Origin: Rhizobium sp. Leaf306
Lineage (GTDB): Bacteria > Pseudomonadota > Alphaproteobacteria > Rhizobiales > Rhizobiaceae
Direction: 5' to 3'
Length of the DNA stretch: 64,000 bases
Assembly: GCF_001423425.1 (NCBI RefSeq)
Contig: NZ_LMNX01000001.1
Span: forward strand, 888,970-952,969
Shown here one piece after another: positions 17,581-25,839 of this stretch; the stretch's first letter is position 1; every line of letters starts with the position of its first letter. Under the pieces are notes generated by a model. It had not been told where the DNA came from. It saw nothing but the letters and a program-made list of their open reading frames with translations, and did not search any database. A program made the translations under genes and the position numbers.

Positions 17581-19374
17581 TTAGAACGCCTCGGCGGCCA
17601 GTTCCATCATGGTGTCTGCGCCGGCCTCGATGCGCACCTTGCGCAGCGCGGTTTCCGGCATGATACGCTCCATATAGAACTTCGCCGTGACGAGCTTTGC
17701 TTTCAAGTAGTCTTCGCGCGGGTCACCGGCGGCCAATGCGGTCTGCGCGGCCTTTGCCATCTTTGCCCACATGTAACCGAGTGTGACGAGGCCGAACAGG
17801 TGCATGTAGTCGGTCGAACCGGCGCCAGCATTGTCGGGCTTGGCCATGGCGTTCTGCATGAACCACATGGTCGAGGCCTGCAGGTCGTTCAGACCCTTCT
17901 TGAGGCCCTTGGTGTAGAGAACCATCGCCTCGTCGCCGCGGTTTTCCTCGCAGAAATCACCGATTTCCTTGAACATGGCCATGACGGCGCGGCCGCCGTT
18001 AAGCGCCAGCTTGCGGCCAACCAGATCGAGCGCCTGGATGCCGTTGGCGCCTTCGTAGATCATCGCGATGCGGGCATCGCGGACATACTGGCTCATGCCC
18101 CATTCTTCGATATAGCCGTGGCCGCCGAAGACCTGCTGGGCAATCACCGCGTGATCAAAGCCCTTGTCGGTCAGCACGCCCTTGAGGATCGGCGTGGCAA
18201 GCCCGAGGAGATCGTCGGCGTTCTGGCGTTCCGCTTCGTCCTGCGAGCGATGGGCGATATCGGATTTCAGCGCCGTCCACAAAACGAAGGCGCGGCCGGC
18301 CTCGTTGAAGGCCTTGATGGTCATCAGCGAGCGGCGGATATCCGGATGGACGATGATAGGGTCAGCCTTCTTATCCGGCGCTTTCGCGCCCGAAAGCGAA
18401 CGGCCCTGGATACGCTCGTTGGCATAGGCGACGGCGTTCTGATAGGCGGTTTCCGCGATCGACAGGCCCTGGAGGCCAACACCGAGGCGGGCTTCGTTCA
18501 TCATCACGAACATGGCCGAGAGACCCTTGTTCTCGGCACCGATCAGATAGCCCGTGGCATCGTCATAGTTCATGACGCAGGTGGAGTTGCCGTGGATGCC
18601 CATCTTCTCTTCGAGCGCACCGCAGCTGACGCCGTTGCGGGCTCCGAGCGAACCGTCATCGCCCACCATGAACTTCGGCACGATGAACAGCGAGATGCCC
18701 TTGGTGCCTTCAGGCGCGCCCTCGATCCGCGCGAGAACCAGATGCACGATATTGTCGGTCATCGAGTGTTCACCGGCGGAGATAAAGATCTTCTGACCGG
18801 AGATTTTGTAGGAGCCATCATCCTGCGGCACCGCCTTGGTGCGCAGCAGACCGAGATCCGTGCCGCAATGGGGCTCGGTGAGGTTCATGGTGCCCGACCA
18901 ACTACCGCCGACCATGTTGGGCAGATAGGTGGCCTTCTGCTCGTCCGTGCCGTGGACTAGGATGGCGGCGATCGCCCCTTGCGTCAGGCCGGGATACATC
19001 ATCAGCGACATGTTGGCCGACGACATGTATTCGCCGACGGCGGCATGCAGTGTGTAGGGCAGGCCCTGGCCGCCGAACTCTTCCGGTACGGCCAGGCCGA
19101 TCCAGCCGCCCTGGACATACTGGTCATAGGCCTGCTTGAAGCCGTTGGGCACCAAAACAGTGCCGTCGTCGTTGCGGGTGCAGCCTTCCCGGTCGCCGGA
19201 AAGGTTGATCGGGAACAGGGCCTCTTCGGCCACTTTCGCCGCCTCGCCGATGATCGCCTCGATCATGTCGGGCGTCGCATCGGCAAAACCCTGCAGGTTG
19301 CCGTAACGCTCCAAGCCGAGCACATCATTCAGAACGAAAAGTGTATCGTTTACCGGTGCCTTATAGACGGGCAT
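17581..19374 (-). CDS. Acyl-CoA dehydrogenase
   Basis: A 597-residue long-form acyl-CoA dehydrogenase with a C-terminal extension domain. FAD/substrate landmarks are MNLTEPHCGTDLG, GQKIFISAGEHSM, NEARLGVGLQGL and FGGHGYIEEWG, and the catalytic Glu lies in IYEGANGIQALDLVGRK. It catalyses the first step of beta-oxidation and passes electrons to ETF. It is the first gene of the minus-strand cluster with thiolase, cupin and FadJ. A palindrome resembling sites of acyl-CoA-metabolism regulators lies 75-96 bases upstream of its start (19449-19470). Confidence 0.93.
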   Translation of the reverse strand: MPVYKAPVNDTLFVLNDVLGLERYGNLQGFADATPDMIEAIIGEAAKVAEEALFPINLSGDREGCTRNDDGTVLVPNGFKQAYDQYVQGGWIGLAVPEEFGGQGLPYTLHAAVGEYMSSANMSLMMYPGLTQGAIAAILVHGTDEQKATYLPNMVGGSWSGTMNLTEPHCGTDLGLLRTKAVPQDDGSYKISGQKIFISAGEHSMTDNIVHLVLARIEGAPEGTKGISLFIVPKFMVGDDGSLGARNGVSCGALEEKMGIHGNSTCVMNYDDATGYLIGAENKGLSAMFVMMNEARLGVGLQGLSIAETAYQNAVAYANERIQGRSLSGAKAPDKKADPIIVHPDIRRSLMTIKAFNEAGRAFVLWTALKSDIAHRSQDEAERQNADDLLGLATPILKGVLTDKGFDHAVIAQQVFGGHGYIEEWGMSQYVRDARIAMIYEGANGIQALDLVGRKLALNGGRAVMAMFKEIGDFCEENRGDEAMVLYTKGLKKGLNDLQASTMWFMQNAMAKPDNAGAGSTDYMHLFGLVTLGYMWAKMAKAAQTALAAGDPREDYLKAKLVTAKFYMERIMPETALRKVRIEAGADTMMELAAEAF

Positions 19375-19859
19375 CGTTATCCATCCTCCAGATTAGCCTG
19401 ACGCTTCCTCCCGGGCATTGCAGCCCGTCGTCTCCTGCACTTACTTAATTGACGTTCGCGTAAACGTCAAACAGTTGGAGGCTCATATCGCGAGCCGATT
19501 TTGACCCGGCGTTAGCATCACCTAATAGGTGCTTTCGCCTGCATTGCCGAGGAAGTCGCGCCCGCCGCGCTGCATCACAGTGATAGCATCGTCGAAACCC
19601 GTGTCATCCGGGCAAACATGCGGAATCGTGGCAAAAAGGTTAAGATCTTAACGAACATTAACGATTTATTTACTACGTTTCTGGAAATAGTGGGGGCTAC
19701 GGGAGGTCAGTCAAATCCATCCAACGAATGAGTCGTTCTTTCATAAGGCAAGCCTTGCGTAAGAAATGTCTAATATGGATGTGATTCACCGGTGCCAATA
19801 GGCGGCGGATGAGGCTGAAACCGAGCGTCGGCAGGTAAAACGCGGAAGCGAGCGAGCAC
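19375..19859. promoter_or_regulatory. 485-base divergent promoter region between acyl-CoA dehydrogenase and podJ
   Basis: No gene is seen. Two signals stand out: the palindrome TTGACGTT-N6-AACGTCAA at 19449-19470, and an AT-rich cluster of three TTAA half-sites at 19640-19661 with a GAATC methylation-type site (GANTC) at 19622-19626. The second group lies on the podJ side. Confidence 0.5.
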
Positions 19860-22800
19860 ATGAACGGATCACGATCGAATCCCAACCGCCCGGGCGAACG
19901 CTCCTCTCTTGACGCCCTAAACCGTACGATCGAGGGCCTGGAGGCCCGAATCGAGGATCTGATGTCGGGCGCCGGGCGCGAACGCCGCCAGCCCGCTTCC
20001 GACCCGCGCCTCGAAAAACCGGCGTCCGTGCAGCCCCCGCAGATGCAGAGGCCAGCGGCGCCTCGCTTTGCCGACCCGCTGGCGGAAATCCGCGAGCGCC
20101 AGCGCATGCTGGGATCGGCCCGCGAGCGCATGGCAAGCGCACAGCAGTCGCATGCGGCCGAACCGGTCCGCCAACCCGTCCAATCACCACTCCGCGAAAA
20201 GATCACGCCGCCGGAAGCCTATCGTCCCAGCCAGGAGCGCCGTCCCGCCGCACCGGTTGCGGCAACTGCCACCGAAGTTTCTGCGAGCCGCTTCGAGCGG
20301 GCTGTCGCCAGCCGCGATATGCAAATGCGGGAAACCCGCCAGCAGGCGACCGATGGCGCCTCCATGCGCGAAATCGCCGAAGCGCTGGTCGGCTTGCGTC
20401 ACGAACTGAAGCAGGACATCGCCGAAGGCGTCGCCCGCGAGATGGGCGCACTGCAAACCGAAATCCGCTCGATCCGCTCGATCGCCGAAGATCATCGCGG
20501 CACCGAAGACCTGCGCGGCGATTTCTCCCGTCTTGCCGACAGCATTAGTCAGCTGGGCTACAGCAATTCTCCCGATGCGGAGGCCCTGCGTGCCGAGTTC
20601 GAGGAACTGCGCAATGTCATGGCCCAGGTCATGGATGGCGTGGCGCGCGAAGATTCCGTGCAGCGCATGGAAAGCCGCTGGCAGGGGCTGGAAGAGCGAA
20701 TCCACGGGCTTGAGCCAGAGCTTCTGCGCGACGAGGTTTCGCAGCTCGCCTACCGGATCGACGACATCAAGACCCAGCTTGGCGGCATGAACGACAGCCC
20801 CGCGCTGCGCGCGCTGGAGCAGAAGCTGATTGCAATCGCGACCGCGATGGAGCAACTCGGCAGCCGCATGCAGCCATCCGACGAACTGCTTGCCGAGCAG
20901 TTCACCATTCTCGACGAGCGTCTCGACGAAATCACTCGCGCCGTTGCCGCCGGCAGCCGTGCTTCGGCTGCAGCCACGCTCGACCAGGCTTTCATGCAGA
21001 AGCTCGACGGCCGGATCGTCGCTATCGCAGAGCAGGTCGATCAGATCAGCCAGGCTGCTGCCGATCCGAGCGAGATGCTGTCCGGACGGATCGAAGCGCT
21101 GACCGCGCGGATCGAGGAACTCTCCGACGAGCAGGCCGCCATGCGGCTGGAAGAGCGGCTCGACCAGCTTTCGGTCATGCTGACGCAGGCGCAGAAGCCC
21201 GCGTATCAGACCGAGCTTTCCGACCACCTCGCCGATATCTCGCGCAAGATCGATGGTCTTGATCACAACTCGATCAACGACATGCTGGGCGAGCGGCTGG
21301 ATGATCTCGCCCGTCGTATCGACGAGATCGAATATCGCCCGGCGCCTGCCACCGACGAGCGGGCCTTCGACCGGTTGGAAACCCGGCTGACCGACATCGC
21401 CATGCGACTGGACGAAGCAGCCAGCGCACCGCGCGGCGACGAAAACGCCCTGCGTAGCCTGGAAGACCAGATTGCGCATCTTTCGAGCCTGATCAGCGAG
21501 CCGCAGACATCTTCGGTCACTGCGCTACCTGATGGTTTCGAGCATCGGTTCTCGGCAATCGAAAGCTACATGTCGACCAACGACGAGTACATTCTGGAAG
21601 CCGCACGGCAGGCCGCAGAAGCCGTCGTCGAAGCCTATTCGCGCAATACCGGGGCCGGCGGCATGCCCGTCGCGTCCGGCGACATGGCAGCCCTTTCGGC
21701 CCTCGCCGACGATCTTCGCCACCTTGAAGAACTGACCCGCGGCACGGAAACGCGCAGCCATCAGACGTTCGAAGCCTTGCACGGAACGCTGGTGCAGATC
21801 GCCAATCGTCTGGACACGCTGGAAGACAGCATTTCCACGGCCCGTTTCGAGCCCGCCTATCGCGATGCGCCGGCCAGTCGCGAAGCCCAGACCGACCAGC
21901 CGCTTCGCCATCCCAAGATGCCGGCCGCAGCGCAACTGTCCGTTCCAGCGATGGAATTTGCCGGCGCCGAGGACCGCAATGTTGCTTTGGCAGATGCGCG
22001 CGTCGAAAACGAGGAGGTCGTCGTGCCCCCTGCAGCCGCGCCGGAAGAGCCGGCCAAGCCCGGTCTGCTGGCCGGCCTCTCGAAGCGTTTCAAGTCGGGC
22101 ACCCGCGATGCAGGCGAAAAGCCGGGCCGCACCGTCATAGAGCCAACGCCTTCGATCGATCCAGCCGACATTCTCCCAGCCGGCCGCGAAAACGACCTGC
22201 TGGAGCCGGGCTCGGGCGCTCCCGACGTCAAGAAGATCCTCGAGCGCGTGCGTGCCAGCCAGGCCGCCGGCGATTTCAGTGGCGAGAAACCCGGAACGGC
22301 CGACAAATCGGACCGCGCTGACTATATCGCCGCGGCCCGTCGTGCAGCCAAGGCCGCAGCACAGGAGACGGATCCCTCTCAGGTCAACGCAGTCAAGAGC
22401 GTTCGCTCAGCCACCAAGTCGCAGACCACGTCGGTTGCCGGCACGCCGTCCGAAAAGACCGGCATGTTTGCCAAGTTTTCGCAGCATCGCCGCCCCATCC
22501 TGATGGCCGTCGGCGCCGTGCTGCTGGTGATGATGTCGATGCAGGTGGTCAAGAACGTGACCGGAAGCAGCGACAGCGCGCCCGAACAGGCTGCCCTCGA
22601 AGCCCCGGCTCCGGTCTCCGTGCCGGAAGAGACTGCGCAGGCTCCGAGCGCACCAGTCGAAGCTCCCGCTCCTGTCGACACCGCTCAGGCCCCGGCCGAA
22701 AGCCCTGCAGCCAGCGATGGTGACGGACAGGATGTGGCAGCGACGCCGCCTCCGGTCGCGCCCGACGCCGCGACAAACCACCTGATCGATCCGGTTCCCG

Positions 22801-23774
22801 CAGCCGGAGACCTCGCTTCAATGCGTCCGGCCGCCGAAGCTGCTCCGGCACCTTCAGAAGACGCCGGCTTCACGGCACAAGCGCCGGCTGCCGCGGAAAT
22901 CGAGGCACCGGCTCCGATCGTCGTGCCTGTCGGCCTGGAGCCGAAATCGCTTGCCGACGCCGCATCGTCGGGCGATGCCAACGCGCTGTTCGAGATTGCC
23001 ACCCGCTTTACCGAGGGACGTGGCGTCAAGACCGATCTCGCAGAGGCGGCAACCTGGTACAAGCTTGCCGCCGACCGTGGTCTTGCGCCTGCCCAGTACC
23101 GCATGGCGAACATGTTCGAAAAGGGAACGGGCGTCGAGCGCAACCTCGGTGAAGCCGTTCGCTACTATCAGCTGGCCGCCGAAGCCGGCAATGCCAGCGC
23201 CATGCACAACCTCGCCGTTCTCTACGCGTCCGGTGCCACGGGCCAGCCTGACTACACCCAGGCCGTCAAGTGGTTCACCCAGGCCGCCGACCACGGTGTG
23301 GCCGACAGCCAGTTCAACCTTGCCATCCTGTTTGCCCGCGGCAACGGCGTGAAGCAGGATCTGGAAGAGAGCTACAAGTGGTTTGCCGTTGCGGCAAAGG
23401 CAGGCGACAACGACGCCGCCCAGAAGCGCGACGAAGTGGCCAACGCCATGCGCGAGGAACAGCTGGAAAGCGCCCGCGCCAAGGTCGACCTTTGGAAGGT
23501 GATGACACCCGAGCCGCGGGCAAATGCCGTTGTTGTTCCGGATGAATGGGCTGCCGGCAAGCGTCTTACCACCGCATCTGTTGACATGGAAAAGGCCGTC
23601 CGCAACATCCAGGCGATCCTCAACAAGAACGGCTTTGAAGCCGGACGGCCGGACGGCAAGCTTGGTGCCAAGACGGTAAGCGCAATCAAGTCGTTCCAGT
23701 CCTCGATCGGCCAGGAGCCTTCCGGCCGCATCAACGACGCACTGGTTCGGGAATTGCTGGCACGCAACAAGTAG
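19860..23774 (+). CDS. podJ: PodJ-like polar localisation protein with Sel1 repeats and peptidoglycan-binding domain
   Basis: A 1304-residue protein. Residues about 1-840 are a mostly helical, coiled-coil-rich cytoplasmic region with repeated heptad-like blocks. One membrane segment (ILMAVGAVLLVMMSMQVV) lies at about 879-897. A Pro/Ala-rich periplasmic linker spans about 905-1025, then four Sel1 repeats at about 1030-1195 (AATWYKLAADRGLAPAQYRM, VRYYQLAAEAGNASAMHNL and so on), and a C-terminal PG_binding_1 domain (GRPDGKLGAKTVSAIKSFQ). This is the PodJ arrangement; in Agrobacterium PodJ marks the growth/old pole transition. The promoter contains CtrA-like half-sites. Confidence 0.88.
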   Translation: MNGSRSNPNRPGERSSLDALNRTIEGLEARIEDLMSGAGRERRQPASDPRLEKPASVQPPQMQRPAAPRFADPLAEIRERQRMLGSARERMASAQQSHAAEPVRQPVQSPLREKITPPEAYRPSQERRPAAPVAATATEVSASRFERAVASRDMQMRETRQQATDGASMREIAEALVGLRHELKQDIAEGVAREMGALQTEIRSIRSIAEDHRGTEDLRGDFSRLADSISQLGYSNSPDAEALRAEFEELRNVMAQVMDGVAREDSVQRMESRWQGLEERIHGLEPELLRDEVSQLAYRIDDIKTQLGGMNDSPALRALEQKLIAIATAMEQLGSRMQPSDELLAEQFTILDERLDEITRAVAAGSRASAAATLDQAFMQKLDGRIVAIAEQVDQISQAAADPSEMLSGRIEALTARIEELSDEQAAMRLEERLDQLSVMLTQAQKPAYQTELSDHLADISRKIDGLDHNSINDMLGERLDDLARRIDEIEYRPAPATDERAFDRLETRLTDIAMRLDEAASAPRGDENALRSLEDQIAHLSSLISEPQTSSVTALPDGFEHRFSAIESYMSTNDEYILEAARQAAEAVVEAYSRNTGAGGMPVASGDMAALSALADDLRHLEELTRGTETRSHQTFEALHGTLVQIANRLDTLEDSISTARFEPAYRDAPASREAQTDQPLRHPKMPAAAQLSVPAMEFAGAEDRNVALADARVENEEVVVPPAAAPEEPAKPGLLAGLSKRFKSGTRDAGEKPGRTVIEPTPSIDPADILPAGRENDLLEPGSGAPDVKKILERVRASQAAGDFSGEKPGTADKSDRADYIAAARRAAKAAAQETDPSQVNAVKSVRSATKSQTTSVAGTPSEKTGMFAKFSQHRRPILMAVGAVLLVMMSMQVVKNVTGSSDSAPEQAALEAPAPVSVPEETAQAPSAPVEAPAPVDTAQAPAESPAASDGDGQDVAATPPPVAPDAATNHLIDPVPAAGDLASMRPAAEAAPAPSEDAGFTAQAPAAAEIEAPAPIVVPVGLEPKSLADAASSGDANALFEIATRFTEGRGVKTDLAEAATWYKLAADRGLAPAQYRMANMFEKGTGVERNLGEAVRYYQLAAEAGNASAMHNLAVLYASGATGQPDYTQAVKWFTQAADHGVADSQFNLAILFARGNGVKQDLEESYKWFAVAAKAGDNDAAQKRDEVANAMREEQLESARAKVDLWKVMTPEPRANAVVVPDEWAAGKRLTTASVDMEKAVRNIQAILNKNGFEAGRPDGKLGAKTVSAIKSFQSSIGQEPSGRINDALVRELLARNK

Positions 23775-23875
23775 CCAGCAACCCGTAAGACGACCAATCC
23801 GGTCGGGCTGGGGACTATCGGCCACGCCCATTGGAAAACGCTGAAGCTGCTGTTTTCCCCGCGGATTCACGAATT

Positions 23876-23910
23876 GACACCCCGGCAGGCCAAGCGCATG
23901 ACGGGGTGTC
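23876..23910. repeat. 9-bp perfect inverted repeat in the leader of the TauE/SafE gene
   Basis: GACACCCCG (23876-23884) and CGGGGTGTC (23902-23910) flank a 17-base spacer. It lies within the 252-base gap after podJ and about 116 bases before the start at 24027. It could be a leader hairpin or an operator; there is no T-tract. Confidence 0.5.
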
Positions 23911-24026
23911 CTTCATGCGCGGTTCATCGCGTCTGTGAAAGGGTTCCCCAAAGCCAGAGCGACGGCCATCTTGAATGCGTGCCGCCTGCAACGGCGTTGT
24001 CTTTTTCGACGTGTCGAGGTTCAGCC

Positions 24027-24953
24027 GTGACTGTCTACCTGCCGATTGCAGAGCTTTCGGTGAACATCTTCATCATCCTTGGCATGGGTGCAGCTGTCGG
24101 GTTTCTGTCCGGCATGTTCGGCGTCGGCGGTGGCTTCCTGATCACGCCGCTTCTGATTTTCTACAACATTCCGCCCGTCGTTGCCGTCGCAACCGGCGCC
24201 AACCAGGTCGTTGCCTCCTCGATCTCGGGCGCGATCACCCATTTCCGGCGCGGGTCGCTGGATATGAAACTGGGCACGGTGCTGCTGGCCGGGGGCCTTG
24301 TCGGCGCGACGGTCGGTGTGTGGATCTTTTCCTGGCTACGGCGCATCGGCCAGCTCGACCTGTTCATCTCGCTTCTCTATGTCGTGCTTTTGTCGACGAT
24401 CGGCGCGCTGATGCTGCAGGAGAGCCTCAGAGCCATGCGGCGGGCAAAGAACAACCAGCAGCTTCCGCTGAAACGCCCGGGCCAGCACAACTGGGTGCAC
24501 CGCCTGCCCTTCAAGATGCGTTTCAAGAAGTCGAAAATCTATCTCTCGGCCATTCCGATCCTGGTGCTCGGTTTCGTGATCGGCGTCCTCACCTCCATCA
24601 TGGGTGTCGGCGGCGGCTTCATCATGGTGCCGGCGATGATCTATCTCCTGCGCATTCCAACCAATGTCGTGGTCGGCACCTCTCTGTTCCAGATCATCTT
24701 CACCACCGCCTATACGACGATGGTTCAGGCGGCGACGAACTACTCCGTCGATATCGTGCTTGCGACGATCCTGATGATTGCCGGCGTGATCGGCGCCCAG
24801 TACGGCGTGCGCGTCGGCCAGAAGCTGCGCGGCGAACAGCTGCGCGCGCTTTTGGCGCTGCTGGTTCTGGCCGTCGGCATCCGTCTTGCGATCGGCCTGA
24901 TCGCAACGCCGAGTGACGTCTATTCGGTGGCCGTCGGAGGACTGTCCTACTGA
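24027..24953 (+). CDS. TauE/SafE-family sulfite/sulfonate exporter-like membrane protein
   Basis: A 308-residue polytopic protein with two homologous halves. Each half holds the family signature: GMFGVGGGFLITPLLI near residue 30 and SIMGVGGGFIMVPAMIYL in the second half. The family exports small sulfur-containing anions or related organic anions. The GTG at 24027 is chosen because the protein then begins directly at TVYLPIAELSVN with GAGG upstream; the longer frame from 23874 has an unlikely Cys-rich leader. The stop overlaps the ATG of the next gene (TGATG), so the two are coupled. Confidence 0.85.
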   Translation: MTVYLPIAELSVNIFIILGMGAAVGFLSGMFGVGGGFLITPLLIFYNIPPVVAVATGANQVVASSISGAITHFRRGSLDMKLGTVLLAGGLVGATVGVWIFSWLRRIGQLDLFISLLYVVLLSTIGALMLQESLRAMRRAKNNQQLPLKRPGQHNWVHRLPFKMRFKKSKIYLSAIPILVLGFVIGVLTSIMGVGGGFIMVPAMIYLLRIPTNVVVGTSLFQIIFTTAYTTMVQAATNYSVDIVLATILMIAGVIGAQYGVRVGQKLRGEQLRALLALLVLAVGIRLAIGLIATPSDVYSVAVGGLSY

Positions 24954-25765
24954 TGCGCAGGCTGATCCTCTCCCTCCTTCTTCTTCTCTCATTCGGATTG
25001 TCGCTGGCAACGCAGGTCGCGGCCCAGACGCCGTTCGACACGGCCTCGCCGATCAAGGAAGGGCTGGAGATCGGAGCATCGTCGAGCGAGATTGCCATCA
25101 CCTCGGATTTCCGCGGCGCCGACCTCACCATCTTCGGTGCCATTACCAATCCGGACGAGCTGCTGCTCGCGATCGGTCAGTACGATATCGTCGTGACGCT
25201 TGAAGGTCCGCGCGACTATGCCACGGTGCGGCGCAAGGAACGCGTGCTCGGGATCTGGATGAACACCCAGGCGATGACGTTCGAACAGGTGCCGGAGAGC
25301 TATTCGATCGCCAGCACACGCCAGCTGAACGACCTCGATCACCAGGCGCCGTCCTTCAACAATATCGGGGTCGGCATCGAACACCTGCCTCTCAACCCCA
25401 CCGGCTACATTCCGAATTCCGGTCTGATCAGCGATTTCCGCGAGGCCTATCGCCGGCAGAAGCTCAACAGCGGGCTTTACCAGCGCGACACGAGCGGCGT
25501 GCGCTTCGTCTCGTCCAGCCTGTTCCGAGCCTCCTTGCGGCTTCCAGCCAACGTGCCCGATGGCGTGCACATGGTCCACGCCTATCTGTTCAAGAGCGGC
25601 GACCTGATCTTTCAGCGGGAGATGCCGTTGCGCGTGGTCAAGACCGGCCTGGAGCAGGCGATCACCGATGCAGCCCACGAGCGTCCGATCGCCTACGGTC
25701 TGTTCTGCGTGTTGATCGCTGTCGTGACCGGATGGGGCGCGAGCATCATCTTCCGCAAGGACTGA
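24953..25765 (+). CDS. TIGR02186 family exported/membrane-anchored protein
   Basis: A 270-residue protein with an N-terminal signal sequence (MRRLILSLLLLLSFGLSLA, cleavage near AAQ) and one C-terminal membrane helix (IAYGLFCVLIAVVTGWGASI) ending in a short positive tail. It matches the alphaproteobacterial TIGR02186 family, whose function is unknown. Members are typically found next to TauE/SafE genes, and here the start codon overlaps the exporter stop by one base. A role as periplasmic partner of the exporter is inferred from that linkage. Confidence 0.8.
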   Translation: MRRLILSLLLLLSFGLSLATQVAAQTPFDTASPIKEGLEIGASSSEIAITSDFRGADLTIFGAITNPDELLLAIGQYDIVVTLEGPRDYATVRRKERVLGIWMNTQAMTFEQVPESYSIASTRQLNDLDHQAPSFNNIGVGIEHLPLNPTGYIPNSGLISDFREAYRRQKLNSGLYQRDTSGVRFVSSSLFRASLRLPANVPDGVHMVHAYLFKSGDLIFQREMPLRVVKTGLEQAITDAAHERPIAYGLFCVLIAVVTGWGASIIFRKD

Positions 25766-25808
25766 TCGTCTAACAAATTCGCCGGAACGGTTTCCAATCC
25801 TCTCCTCA

Positions 25809-25824
25809 CGCCCTAGTTAGGGCG
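25809..25824. repeat. 16-bp palindrome upstream of the ClC-family gene
   Basis: CGCCCTA-GT-TAGGGCG, a near-perfect palindrome of 7-bp arms with a 2-base centre, ending 15 bases before the predicted start at 25840. It could be an operator. The short distance also allows an effect on translation initiation. Confidence 0.4.
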
Positions 25825-25839
25825 CAACATACAGTTCCA

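Noticed and set aside
16310..18960. Two long plus-strand frames opposite the thiolase and acyl-CoA dehydrogenase genes
   Set aside because: Same antisense composition and no ribosome-binding sites; the minus-strand genes explain the region.
20184..21479. 431-residue minus-strand frame opposite podJ
   Set aside because: Shadow of the coiled-coil coding region; no start signal and no recognisable domain.
23775..23875. Terminator after podJ
   Set aside because: Only a weak 5-bp stem (CGACC/GGTCG) without a T-tract is visible; not strong enough to list.
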